Assembly (NCBI GenBank): GCA_017532885.1
Contig: JAFXIS010000017.1
Coordinates: 80,994-144,993 of the forward strand
DNA: 64,000 nt
Origin: Alistipes sp.
GTDB lineage: Bacteria > Bacteroidota > Bacteroidia > Bacteroidales > Rikenellaceae
Direction of reading: 5' to 3'
Within the stretch, counting starts at the first letter, position 1. Every line of letters starts with the position of its first letter. Shown in pieces: positions 42,902 through 51,559 of the stretch. The translations under genes were made by a program, and so were the position numbers. The notes under the pieces are model-generated. The model was not told the origin of the DNA and ran no database searches. It saw only the letters and a program-made list of their open reading frames with translations.

Positions 42902-43837
42902 ATGAGAGATACTCCGAATGCCACTTTTACGACCACTCCGCGCGAGATGCTGCCCTACACCGCCGAGCCAAAAGCCGCTCCGGCCGGAACAACAGGGAAA
43001 GCCGGCTTCTTGCGCCTCGGATTTGAGTGCGATAAAAATGGTCGAACGATACTGCGCGATTGGGAGCGACGCGTACCTCTCATCGTGCAGCAGGCGCTCT
43101 ACTTCGACGAGGAGCTACCCTCGATGGCGTGTGTCTACATACTCTCATCGGGAGGACCCAATGTCGATGGCGACCGCTATGAGCAGATTTTTTCGCTCCG
43201 CGGCGGAGCTATGGTGCATCTCTCGACAGGTGCTGCGACGAAGCTTGCCGAGATGCGTTACAATTACTCGTCGATGCGTCAGACCATTCGCCTTGAGCCG
43301 GAGAGCTATTTGGAATATCTGCCCGAGCCGATTATCCCATGCCGACATACGCGCTACCACTCCGACACACGCATCACGATTGCCCCTTCGGCAACTTTAA
43401 TCTACGCCGAAACTATATTCTCGGGACGGAGATTTTTCGGCGAAGGAGAGCGTTTTCGATATGATATCCTATCCTTCTCGGTGAAAGCCGAGCGCGAAAA
43501 CGGCGAGCCTCTGTTTCGCGAAAAATTTATAATTCGCCCCGAGCAACACTCGCCTCAGGCCGTAGGTGCAATGGCAGAGTTCGACATCGTGGCAAATGTA
43601 ATTGTTCTTGCCCCGGAGGAAGTGGCAGAGGATATATATGCCTCAACCATGCCGTTTTTTGACCCACAAGAAGAACTCGCGGCCGGCATCACACGCCTGC
43701 CAAACGGATGTGGTGTGCAATATAAAATTTTGGGTAACAGCAGCGACAAGGTAAAGCGTACGATACGCCGCTTCGCCTCCGCGGTACGCCACAGAGTGAA
43801 AGGGCATCACCTCAAGGATGATTTCCCGTGGCGATAA
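42902..43837 (+). CDS. ureD: Urease accessory protein UreD (UreH)
   Basis: 311 aa from ATG 42902. The family motifs YILSSGGPNVDGDRYEQ, HLSTGAATKL and EYLPEPIIPCRHTRYHSDT are present. It is the scaffold that binds apo-urease and passes nickel from UreG/UreF. Last maturation gene of the block. Confidence 0.93.
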   Translation: MRDTPNATFTTTPREMLPYTAEPKAAPAGTTGKAGFLRLGFECDKNGRTILRDWERRVPLIVQQALYFDEELPSMACVYILSSGGPNVDGDRYEQIFSLRGGAMVHLSTGAATKLAEMRYNYSSMRQTIRLEPESYLEYLPEPIIPCRHTRYHSDTRITIAPSATLIYAETIFSGRRFFGEGERFRYDILSFSVKAERENGEPLFREKFIIRPEQHSPQAVGAMAEFDIVANVIVLAPEEVAEDIYASTMPFFDPQEELAAGITRLPNGCGVQYKILGNSSDKVKRTIRRFASAVRHRVKGHHLKDDFPWR

Positions 43838-43921
43838 ATATGCCCGAAAAGCTCGATGTTTACAAGCCTAAACGATATCACTCCGAAACATATTCAATAA
43901 CTTATAAAAAGCAGAAAAATC

Positions 43922-44974
43922 ATGGAAGAACCAACTTCTCTCGACAAGCAAATTTCAGAGCAGACCACGCGCAGCATCATAGATGAATTATTGCGAGGCG
44001 CAGGGCAAGTGATGTTCCAAAATAATGTTTGGACAGGATTGCTCTTTATGGTTGCGATATTCTGGGGCGCACTGCGCGAAGCAGATATGATGGTTGCATG
44101 GGGAGCATTGCTCGGATTGGCAACCTCAACCGTCACAGGCCATATATTACGACTACCGCAAAAGGATGGGCAACAAGGTCTTTGGGGCTTCAACGGCATA
44201 TTGGTGGGGTGTGCATTCCCCACTTTTTTAGACGAAAATGCTGCCATGTGGATTGCTCTTGTGATATGTGCCGCCATGACAACATGGGTACGCTCAGGAC
44301 TAAACAATGTTATGGCTCCATGGAAGGTAAACTCCTTCACCTTTCCGTTTGTGTTGTGCAGCTGGATATTCCTGCTCGCAGCGCGTGCCATGCAGGGCCT
44401 TCCAATCGAGGATATGACCGCGCCCTCGCTGCCCACAAACTTCACATCGCTCAACACAATCCCACCCCTGCACCTATTGGAGTATTGGCTGAAGGGTATT
44501 GCACAAGTCTTTTTGCTCAATTCGTGGGAAGCCGGAATATTGATTCTCATAGGTCTTTATGTTAGCGACAGGTGGGCTTCGCTATGGGCGGCCATAGGCT
44601 CGGCGATTGCACTGCTGTGTGCCATAGCCCTAAAAGCCGCAGGCAGCGATGTTTCGGAGGGTATGTATAGCTTCAGTCCCGTACTTACGGCTATCGCGTT
44701 GGCAACCATCTTTTACAAGCCGAATTGGAACTCGGCATTATGGGCTGCGATGGGCGTTGTTGTGACGGTTTTTGTGCAGGCGGCAATGAATATCGTACTG
44801 CAACCGTTAGGTATACCTACGCTCACTGCCCCCTTCTGCATTGCCACATGGCTCTTTTTGCTGCCCATGATACGCCTCGATTACCAAACCGAGCCCGACC
44901 ACTCGTCGTGGGATGATAAGAGAAAACCCCACCTGGCAAAGCGCAACAAAAAGAGGAGCAAGGCTCAAAATTAA
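43922..44974 (+). CDS. Urea channel/transporter (UT/Yut family, SLC14-like)
   Basis: 350 aa with about 10 membrane segments in two homologous halves. GLWGFNGILVGCAFPTF and the later MYSFSPVLTAIALATIF are the two-fold repeat with the Asn/Phe selectivity motif of urea transporters. It should admit urea passively to the cytoplasm. It sits between urease maturation and nickel import genes, 84 bp after ureD. Confidence 0.9.
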   Translation: MEEPTSLDKQISEQTTRSIIDELLRGAGQVMFQNNVWTGLLFMVAIFWGALREADMMVAWGALLGLATSTVTGHILRLPQKDGQQGLWGFNGILVGCAFPTFLDENAAMWIALVICAAMTTWVRSGLNNVMAPWKVNSFTFPFVLCSWIFLLAARAMQGLPIEDMTAPSLPTNFTSLNTIPPLHLLEYWLKGIAQVFLLNSWEAGILILIGLYVSDRWASLWAAIGSAIALLCAIALKAAGSDVSEGMYSFSPVLTAIALATIFYKPNWNSALWAAMGVVVTVFVQAAMNIVLQPLGIPTLTAPFCIATWLFLLPMIRLDYQTEPDHSSWDDKRKPHLAKRNKKRSKAQN

Positions 44975-45002
44975 ATTTTCAATCTCAAAAAAACTATTAT
45001 CT

Positions 45003-45986
45003 ATGCACATGTCCGACGCATTAATCTCCCCGACCGTAGCTGCGGTGACGGGAGTCGGTGCAATCGTTCTCACCGCGATAGCCATACAGAAAACAACGCA
45101 ACCTCAAACCGAAGGCAAAGCTCCGCATACTCACTCCCTATTCCCCTTGATGGGTGTTTTGGGAGCATTTATCTTTGCCGCGCAGATGATAAACTTCACA
45201 ATCCCCGGAACAGGCTCCAGCGGGCATATCGTTGGCGGAGTACTCCTCGCGGCAATACTTGGCCCGTGGGCGTCATTTCTAACCCTCACGGCGGTACTGA
45301 TTATTCAATGCCTGATTTTTGCCGATGGAGGTCTGCTTGCATTGGGCTGCAACATCATAAACATGGCTGCGATGTCGTGCCTGGTGGCATATCCCATGTT
45401 TTTCCGCAATATAATGGTCCCCAATGCCACCACGCTACGACTCTCCATAGCCTCGATTACCGCCTCGATAATGGCTCTATTCTTTGGTGCGGTTGCCGTT
45501 ACCATCGAAACATCGTTATCCGGAGTCACAGCGCTACCCATGCGGAAATTCTTGGTCTACATGGTCGCGATTCACTTGGCAGTCGGGATTTGCGAAGGAG
45601 TGGCAACGGCAGCTATTCTCGCTATTGTAAAGCGCTATCGCAAGGATTTGATTTTGGATATGAACAAGGACTCCGCACCGCAACACCGCCGAATGGGGCG
45701 GATAATATCGATATTCGCTATCGTTGCGCTGGCGATAGGCGCCTCTTTTTCGTGGATTGCATCTTCTAAGCCCGACGGTTTGGAGTGGTCGATAGAGCGT
45801 GTGGCAGGGGGCGAAGAGTTGGCATTGCCCGACACTGATTATCACTCCTCGGCCCTGCGTATCCAAGAGCAAACGGCATTGATTCCCGATTATAACACCT
45901 CTCTTGCCGGAATACTCGGCAGTGGCGCCATAATACTCGTTGTATTCATCGTCACCTACATATTCTCGCCTCGCACAAAGCCATGA
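45003..45986 (+). CDS. cbiM: Nickel/cobalt ECF transporter substrate component, CbiM fused to a PDGLE (CbiN/NikL-like) domain
   Basis: Start at ATG 45003 (327 aa), because CbiM/NikM needs the exact N-terminus Met-His-x (here MHMSDALISP), whose amino group and His bind the metal. The membrane part has GSSGHIVGGVLLAAILGP, with the second His ligand, and LLALGCNIINMA. The C-terminus carries KPDGLEWSIERVAG and one more membrane helix, the module that is a separate gene (nikL/cbiN) in other systems. In this context nickel is the likely substrate. Confidence 0.92.
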   Translation: MHMSDALISPTVAAVTGVGAIVLTAIAIQKTTQPQTEGKAPHTHSLFPLMGVLGAFIFAAQMINFTIPGTGSSGHIVGGVLLAAILGPWASFLTLTAVLIIQCLIFADGGLLALGCNIINMAAMSCLVAYPMFFRNIMVPNATTLRLSIASITASIMALFFGAVAVTIETSLSGVTALPMRKFLVYMVAIHLAVGICEGVATAAILAIVKRYRKDLILDMNKDSAPQHRRMGRIISIFAIVALAIGASFSWIASSKPDGLEWSIERVAGGEELALPDTDYHSSALRIQEQTALIPDYNTSLAGILGSGAIILVVFIVTYIFSPRTKP

Positions 45987-46783
45987 GCAACAAACTGATG
46001 CGCCTTTTATGGCTGCTTGACGAGATTGAAAGTTCCTCACGCCGACGCTCACCCCTAAGGCAGATTGCACCTCGCGCCAAAGTCTTGGTTGCGGTGATAT
46101 TTCTGCTTGCGATGCTTTCGATGCCTGTGGAGAGGCTCTCGGAGCTGATGCTTTTTGCACTCTACCCGATTATGACCGCCGCCATAGGAGGCATAGCATT
46201 TGGCAAGGTTGCAAGGCGCTCGTTGCTGATTGCGCCACTAATGGTGCTTATCGCCCTGCCGAATATCTTCTATCAGCGGGAGGCGATGTTTCAAATCGGA
46301 GAGGTGGTAATAACACGCGGATGGATAACCTTTTTCTCGATAATCGTACGCGGAATACTCTCGCTGCAAGCCCTCATGTTACTCGTTGCCTCCACCGGCA
46401 TCTACCAGATATGTCGCGCACTGCAACAGTTGGGACTGCCCGCCCTACTCTCCACACAAATATACATGATTATGAGATATATACGCCTCATCGTCGAGCA
46501 GGCATTATCTATGCAGCAGGCTCGCGCGGCACGAGGTTTCGGACAGAAGAGCTACCCCATGAAGATGTGGGGCATGTTTGTCGGGCAGCTCCTCCTGCGC
46601 TCGGTAAGGCGTGGCGAAGAGATTGGGCAAGCGATGGCCTCCCGCGGCTTCGACACGCAACTGCCGGCAATCGCCCTGCATAATGCCGAGCGGTGGCGAC
46701 GACGCGATATATTCTACACCATAGCTTGGAGCGCTACGCTCCTATTGTTGCGCACTTTACACTTTGCCGAGAGGATATTTTAA
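45983..46783 (+). CDS. cbiQ: ECF transporter membrane-coupling component (CbiQ)
   Basis: 266 aa with four to five helices and the two coupling motifs Ala-Arg-Gly (QQARAARGFG; AMASRGFDTQLP) that contact the ATPase. It begins in a 4-bp overlap with cbiM. It transmits ATP-driven motion to the substrate subunit. Confidence 0.92.
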   Translation: MSNKLMRLLWLLDEIESSSRRRSPLRQIAPRAKVLVAVIFLLAMLSMPVERLSELMLFALYPIMTAAIGGIAFGKVARRSLLIAPLMVLIALPNIFYQREAMFQIGEVVITRGWITFFSIIVRGILSLQALMLLVASTGIYQICRALQQLGLPALLSTQIYMIMRYIRLIVEQALSMQQARAARGFGQKSYPMKMWGMFVGQLLLRSVRRGEEIGQAMASRGFDTQLPAIALHNAERWRRRDIFYTIAWSATLLLLRTLHFAERIF

Positions 46784-46797
46784 TACCACACATTACC

Positions 46798-47565
46798 ATG
46801 CACCACTATTTGCAATTCGACTCTGTTCACTTCGCCTATCCCGACGGACATGAGGCCCTGCGAGGCGTATCGTTTCACCTCACACATGGCGAACATGTAG
46901 CTTTAGCAGGGGCTAACGGAGCAGGGAAATCGACCCTGCTGATGCAGACAAACGGACTGCTCATGCCCTCGAAGGGGAGCATAGATGTGGGTGGCATAAC
47001 GCTCTCCGCGCAAAGCCTCAACACCATACGCCAACGCGTGGGATTTATATTTCAAGACGCCGATAATCAACTATTTATGCCCACCGTAGAGGAGGATATC
47101 GCTTTCGGACCCTCGCTCATGCCGTTATCCGCCTCGGAGGTTGCTTCGCGTGTCGATAAAGCACTTCAGGCGGTCGGTTGCGAGCATCTCCGCCACCGTG
47201 AGCCACACACCCTTTCGGGCGGAGAGAAACGCCGCATAGCCATAGCTACGGTTTTGGCGATGACGCCCTCAATTTTGGTGCTTGATGAGCCAACAATAGG
47301 CTTGGACCCCAAAGCAAGGCGCGAGTTGATAAATCTACTGCGGGATTTTTCGCATACAATATTGATTGCCACACACGACATGGAACTCATCGCAGAATTA
47401 TGCCCTCGCACAATCGTCCTAAAAGAGGGAATGATTGTCGCCGATATGGCTACCGATGCGATATTCGCGGATGTGGCGCTAATGGAGGAGTGCGGCTTGG
47501 AGCAACCTCTATCCGTGAGATTGAAGGCGCTGTCGCAGATGATTCCCACGGTCGATAACCCATAG
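46798..47565 (+). CDS. cbiO: ECF transporter ATPase (CbiO)
   Basis: 255 aa from ATG 46798. Walker A GANGAGKST, Q-loop FQDADNQLFMPTVEED, signature LSGGEKRR, Walker B ILVLDEPT and the switch His (IATHD) are all present. It powers nickel/cobalt import. The last 57 bp overlap the convergent membrane-protein gene on the other strand. Confidence 0.94.
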   Translation: MHHYLQFDSVHFAYPDGHEALRGVSFHLTHGEHVALAGANGAGKSTLLMQTNGLLMPSKGSIDVGGITLSAQSLNTIRQRVGFIFQDADNQLFMPTVEEDIAFGPSLMPLSASEVASRVDKALQAVGCEHLRHREPHTLSGGEKRRIAIATVLAMTPSILVLDEPTIGLDPKARRELINLLRDFSHTILIATHDMELIAELCPRTIVLKEGMIVADMATDAIFADVALMEECGLEQPLSVRLKALSQMIPTVDNP

Positions 47566-48069
47566 CAACGCCACGCCGACACCGACACCCACAACCGACT
47601 CAAAAAAGCGCAACGAGCAGTTTGTCAAAGGGTTTATGTCGGGCTCCATTTGCGTAATAAGCAGGATAATAATAAGCGTAATTGTAGCAATACGGCTCTT
47701 GGTATAGATTCCGAGCATCATGCAGAACAGCTCCAGCACGAATATGGCGCATAGCATTCCGAATAGGCTGAAGTGGAAGTATTTCAGATAGATATAGCCA
47801 ATTAAAGATCCGATAAAGGTTCCTAAGATACGCATCACCGCAGGGCGTAATGATTCACGAAAATTACCCGCTTGCAGAACAATAACAACCGAAGTGCAGG
47901 CAAGCAGCGCCCCCATCCATTGCGATACCCGATGAAATGAGCCGGTTACATAAATCCCTACAATGTAAGCGATAAGAATGCCGATACATGAGGTAATAAG
48001 CACCACGATATTTACACGCGCCCAAGCTCGCGCCAGCATATCAAGAATCTGAGAGAAAATATGTTTCAT
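47509..48069 (-). CDS. FUSC/aromatic-acid-exporter-like membrane protein
   Basis: 186 aa with about five hydrophobic helices; ALLACTSVVIVLQAGNFRESLRPAVMRILGTFIGSLIGY resembles the Arg-rich FUSC/ArAE core (SxxxxxxRxxGTxxG), though the protein lacks the long cytosolic domain of full exporters. Function unknown; substrate efflux is a guess. Start at ATG 48069. A hairpin lies directly in front of the start codon, and the 3' end overlaps cbiO. Confidence 0.65.
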   Translation of the reverse strand: MKHIFSQILDMLARAWARVNIVVLITSCIGILIAYIVGIYVTGSFHRVSQWMGALLACTSVVIVLQAGNFRESLRPAVMRILGTFIGSLIGYIYLKYFHFSLFGMLCAIFVLELFCMMLGIYTKSRIATITLIIILLITQMEPDINPLTNCSLRFFESVVGVGVGVALLWVIDRGNHLRQRLQSHG

Positions 48070-48073
48070 AACA

Positions 48074-48104
48074 CTCGTTTATTGCACCAACGGCAATAAG
48101 CGAG
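48074..48104 (-). promoter_or_regulatory. Hairpin abutting the start codon of the FUSC-like gene
   Basis: On the minus strand CTCG-C-TTATTGC pairs with GCAATAA-A-CGAG around a 7-nt loop (4 bp, one mismatch, 7 bp). It ends 4 nt before the ATG and covers the ribosome-binding region, so it could limit translation. Confidence 0.5.
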
Positions 48105-48124
48105 CCGAAAACAAGATGAAAAAT

Positions 48125-48188
48125 AAAAGAGCAAAGATGAAAGATTATTAAAAATAACAAATCTTTGCTCTTTCATCTTTGCTCTTTT
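48125..48188. terminator. 20-bp perfect inverted repeat at the end of the cca-like gene
   Basis: Bases 48125-48144 are the exact reverse complement of 48169-48188, with a 24-nt loop. On the minus strand it follows the stop codon of the nucleotidyltransferase gene and is succeeded by TATTTTTC, so it can terminate. The arm sequence CTTTGCTCTTTCATCTTTG recurs at 56196-56220. Confidence 0.65.
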
Positions 48189-49623
48189 ACCTCTCCTCCG
48201 ACTTTACATCACAGACCTTCGTAAGTCCTCGCTCGGCGGCCAACTTCTCCATCAAGGCATACGCCTCGTTATAGTCGTTACGGATGTCGCCATCCAAAAT
48301 GGCATTTTTGATTATCTCCTTTATCTCGCCGATGGTGTTGCAGGGCTGCAAGGCATAGCACTTCATAATGATATCGCCTGTGATGGGTGGCTGGAAGTTA
48401 CGAATGCGGTCGCGCTCCTCCAAATCCTTCATCTTGCGGCGCACCAACTCGAAATTGGCAAGGTAACGCTTCACCTTGGCATCGATACCCGAAGTGATAT
48501 CCGCCTCGCAAAGCGTCATCAACTGCTCCACATCGTCACCCGCCTCAAACAGCAAACGCCTCACTGCCGAGTCGGTAACCATATCCTCCGACAAAATTAT
48601 GGGGCGCAGATGCAGGTATACCATCTTCTGCACAAACTTCATAGGCTCGCCCAACGGCAGTTTCAAGCGGCGGAATATATCGCGCACCATCTTCGAGCCG
48701 ACAACCTCATGCTGGTGGAAAGTCCAACCGATTTTCTTGTCATACGCCTTCGTAAGCGGCTTGGCTATATCGTGCAGAACTGCCGCCCAACGCAGCCATA
48801 AATCATCACTCTTTCGGGCTACATTATCCAGCACCTTCAAAGTGTGGCGGAAATTATCTTTATGAGCATGATTTCCCACCCGCTCCACGCCACACAAGCG
48901 CTCCATTTCGGGAAAAATCAACTCCAGCAAACCCGTCAAATGCAGCAGGTCGAAGCCGATAGAAGGTACAGGCGATAGGACTATCTTGTTGAGTTCCACT
49001 TGAATGCGCTCCTTCGACACGATTTTTATGCGTTCCTTGTTTCGCACTATCGCCTCGAAGGTCTCCTCCTCGATATCGAAACCCAACTGCGTAGCAAATC
49101 GTATCGCCCGCATCATGCGCAAAGGGTCATCCGAGAAGGTTATATCGGGGTCGCATGGCGTGCGGATAATGCAATCCTCCAAGTCGTACATACCCTCGAA
49201 GGGGTCCACCAGCTCGCCAAATCGCTCGCCATTCAAACACCACGCCATAGCGTTTATTGTAAAGTCACGACGACGCTGGTCATCCTCCAGCGTTCCGGGC
49301 TCGACAATAGGTTTTCGCGAGTCGTAAGTATAAGACTCCTTACGCGCACCGACAAACTCAACCTCGGTACCTCCGGCGCGTACCATAGCTGTTCCGAAGG
49401 TCTTGAAAACCGACACCTTGCCCTTAACCTCGCGACCCAAAGCCTCAGCAACCTCAATACCACTACCAACGACCACAACATCAATATCGGTCGAGGGGCG
49501 ATGCAGATAATAGTCGCGGACATATCCGCCCACGACATACGCCTCAACTCCCAACTTATCGACGATAGCCGAGATTTTGCGGAAAACCGGATTTTCGAGA
49601 GCCTTTATGCTATTCTCTTCCAT
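48187..49623 (-). CDS. CCA-adding/poly(A) polymerase-family tRNA nucleotidyltransferase
   Basis: 478 aa from ATG 49623. The nucleotidyltransferase motif GGYVRDYYLHRPSTDIDVVV holds the metal Asp pair, RRRDFTINAMA is the flexible-loop motif and DDPLRMMRAIRFA the next conserved block; an HD-like segment (LHDIAKP) follows. The family adds CCA to tRNAs, needed here since the tRNA-Glu gene lacks CCA. Some members are poly(A) polymerases. It lies 26 bp after pdxJ on the same strand. Confidence 0.9.
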   Translation of the reverse strand: MEENSIKALENPVFRKISAIVDKLGVEAYVVGGYVRDYYLHRPSTDIDVVVVGSGIEVAEALGREVKGKVSVFKTFGTAMVRAGGTEVEFVGARKESYTYDSRKPIVEPGTLEDDQRRRDFTINAMAWCLNGERFGELVDPFEGMYDLEDCIIRTPCDPDITFSDDPLRMMRAIRFATQLGFDIEEETFEAIVRNKERIKIVSKERIQVELNKIVLSPVPSIGFDLLHLTGLLELIFPEMERLCGVERVGNHAHKDNFRHTLKVLDNVARKSDDLWLRWAAVLHDIAKPLTKAYDKKIGWTFHQHEVVGSKMVRDIFRRLKLPLGEPMKFVQKMVYLHLRPIILSEDMVTDSAVRRLLFEAGDDVEQLMTLCEADITSGIDAKVKRYLANFELVRRKMKDLEERDRIRNFQPPITGDIIMKCYALQPCNTIGEIKEIIKNAILDGDIRNDYNEAYALMEKLAAERGLTKVCDVKSEER

Positions 49624-49649
49624 TTTAATATTCGCTTCTATTGGATGGA

Positions 49650-50372
49650 TTACTTGGTTGAGTTGAGGCAACGACGATATAGTTGTACGGTATTCTCCAA
49701 GCCGAGATAGAGAGCATCGCTGATAAGGGCGTGACCGATAGATACCTCGTCACACCATGCAATGCGCTCGGCAAAATATTTCAGATTTTCGAGGCTCAAA
49801 TCATGCCCCGCGTTAAGTCCTAAGCCGACCCTGCGTGCCGCCTCGGCAGCCTCTACATATGGAGCGATAGCAGCCTCACGGTCAGCCTTATAGCCTGCGG
49901 CATATGCCTCGGTATAAAGTTCCACGCGCTGCGCACCGCACGCTACGGCACCCTCAACCATTTCGACATCGGGATTGACAAAGATTGAAGTACGAATACC
50001 CGCATCGTTAAAGCGAGCGCATATATCGCGCAAAAATTCGGCATGACGAATGGTGTCCCAACCGGCATTCGAAGTAATGGCATCCTCGGCATCAGGTACA
50101 AGTGTAACCTGTGCAGGGCGCACCTCCATAACCAAATCGATAAAGCTCGGAATGGGATTTCCCTCGATATTGAGTTCGGTGGAGATTGCAGCCTTCAGTT
50201 CCCTGACATCCGAGTAGCGGATATGACGCGCATCGGGGCGTGGATGAACCGTAATACCCTCGCCTCCAAAACGCTCGATATCCAATGCCGCCTGCAACAA
50301 ATTGGGCACATTACCGCCTCGCGAATTACGCAATACGGCAATCTTGTTTATGTTTACACTTAACTTTGTCAT
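49650..50372 (-). CDS. pdxJ: Pyridoxine 5'-phosphate synthase
   Basis: 240 aa. [17 protein letters not shown] at the N-terminus, [19 protein letters not shown] and [13 protein letters not shown] are PdxJ signatures. It condenses 3-amino-1-hydroxyacetone phosphate with deoxyxylulose 5-phosphate in the DXP-dependent vitamin B6 route. First gene of the pdxJ-cca minus-strand pair, divergent from nadK. Confidence 0.96.
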   Translation of the reverse strand: MTKLSVNINKIAVLRNSRGGNVPNLLQAALDIERFGGEGITVHPRPDARHIRYSDVRELKAAISTELNIEGNPIPSFIDLVMEVRPAQVTLVPDAEDAITSNAGWDTIRHAEFLRDICARFNDAGIRTSIFVNPDVEMVEGAVACGAQRVELYTEAYAAGYKADREAAIAPYVEAAEAARRVGLGLNAGHDLSLENLKYFAERIAWCDEVSIGHALISDALYLGLENTVQLYRRCLNSTK

Positions 50373-50380
50373 AAAATCGT

Positions 50381-50388
50381 TATATTTG
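50381..50388 (+). promoter_or_regulatory. -7 promoter box for nadK
   Basis: TATATTTG on the plus strand. The implied leader of about 125 nt includes the hairpin TGCTAT-ATTC-ATAGCA (50433-50448) and an 18-codon frame from ATG 50454 to TGA 50510. Confidence 0.45.
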
Positions 50389-50518
50389 CATCATATTTCG
50401 CTACTTAAAGATTTTTAGCGGGCAGCCGTAGTTGCTATATTCATAGCATCACCATGCCTCAAAACCCGAAAATCCGCAATTGGCGAGGTAAAGTTACTTA
50501 TTTTTTTTGACGAAGAGG

Positions 50519-51400
50519 ATGAAAATCTTACTTTTTTCCCGTCCGCAGGTAAAACTCTCTGCCGACGACATAGAGCGATTGTTCTCGCTCATTGAGAAAT
50601 ATGGCTTCGACTACGCCATAAATCGCGAATTTGCCGAGGTTGTGCAGAACCTCTCTGCGCATACTATTTCCGAGGATAGAATCTACGAACACGCGATTTC
50701 GTGCGACGCAGAGGATTGCCTCATGGTATGCTGCGGAGGCGACGGAACACTGCTCGAAGGAGTACACCGCCTAAGCAATAAGGCGATTCCCGTAACGGCA
50801 ATAAATTTCGGGCATTTGGGCTTCCTGACAGCCACCACGCGTGAGGGATTGGAGGAGTTTTTCGACGACATAGCCAATGCCCGCCTTCGCATAGAGCCTC
50901 GCACGATGCTCTCGATAGAGGGTTTGCATCAGGAGCAAGGCACGATAACCGCCCTTAATGAGGTCGCGGCACAGCGCCTGGAGGCTACGATGCTGAAGGT
51001 TGTAACAAAGGTAAACGGGCAGACCGTAACACAATTCAGTGGCGACGGCGTGATAATCGCAACACCCACAGGCTCAACAGCTTACTCTTTAAGCGCCGGA
51101 GGCCCGATAGTAGCTCCGGCTTGCGGATGTTTCCTCATTACACCATTGGCTCCGCACAACTTCGGTATGCGTCCGGTGGTCGTTCCCGATTCGGCGGAGA
51201 TTTTGTTGGACATCAGCGCGCGTCATGGCGAAGCGATGCTGTCGATTGACAACCGCACCTACCGCATATCGGAGGGCGAGAAGATTACTATCCGTCGAGC
51301 TTCGGAGGAGGTTTTATTGGCTCTGCCGCACAATATATCATTTTACGAATCGTTACATACTAAAATGATGTGGGACGCCGATATTCGGAATCGTATTTAA
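50519..51400 (+). CDS. nadK: NAD kinase
   Basis: 293 aa from ATG 50519 (preceded by GAAGAGG); an upstream TTG is less plausible. CCGGDGTLLEGV is the GGDGT motif and TPTGSTAYSLSAGGPIV the second NAD-binding motif. It phosphorylates NAD to NADP with ATP. First of a run of plus-strand housekeeping genes; a hairpin follows. Confidence 0.95.
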   Translation: MKILLFSRPQVKLSADDIERLFSLIEKYGFDYAINREFAEVVQNLSAHTISEDRIYEHAISCDAEDCLMVCCGGDGTLLEGVHRLSNKAIPVTAINFGHLGFLTATTREGLEEFFDDIANARLRIEPRTMLSIEGLHQEQGTITALNEVAAQRLEATMLKVVTKVNGQTVTQFSGDGVIIATPTGSTAYSLSAGGPIVAPACGCFLITPLAPHNFGMRPVVVPDSAEILLDISARHGEAMLSIDNRTYRISEGEKITIRRASEEVLLALPHNISFYESLHTKMMWDADIRNRI

Positions 51401-51419
51401 GGCGAAGAGTAGCATTCGG

Positions 51420-51467
51420 CAAAAAGCTCCAAAAGTGCAGAATCTGCAACACAAAAAGGAGTTTTGC
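51420..51467 (+). terminator. Hairpin after nadK
   Basis: AAAAGCTCC pairs with GGAGTTTT (one bulged G), with an inner TGCAG/CTGCA helix, followed by TTTTGCGG. Moderately convincing terminator. Confidence 0.5.
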
Positions 51468-51491
51468 GGAATAATATTCTTGCCTTAAAGT

Positions 51492-51511
51492 CGTTTTTAT
51501 ATATAAAAACG
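51492..51511. promoter_or_regulatory. 20-bp perfect palindrome upstream of uppS
   Basis: CGTTTTTATATATAAAAACG is fully self-complementary and lies about 33 bp upstream of the uppS -7 box, where an operator or activator site could sit. Confidence 0.4.
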
Positions 51512-51543
51512 GAGAAAAACTTTATTTTCCCACTAAAAATGCC

Positions 51544-51551
51544 TACATTTG
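51544..51551 (+). promoter_or_regulatory. -7 promoter box for uppS
   Basis: TACATTTG matches TAnnTTTG and ends 8 bp before the ATG at 51560; TTTA at 51521-51524 is a near -33 element with 19-bp spacing. The leader would be only a few nucleotides. Confidence 0.55.
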
Positions 51552-51559
51552 CCGGTTGT

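Noticed and set aside
50454..50510. 18-codon frame before nadK as a real leader peptide
   Set aside because: Only a plausible frame; no ribosome-binding site and no amino-acid pattern that would suggest attenuation, so it is not listed as a gene.
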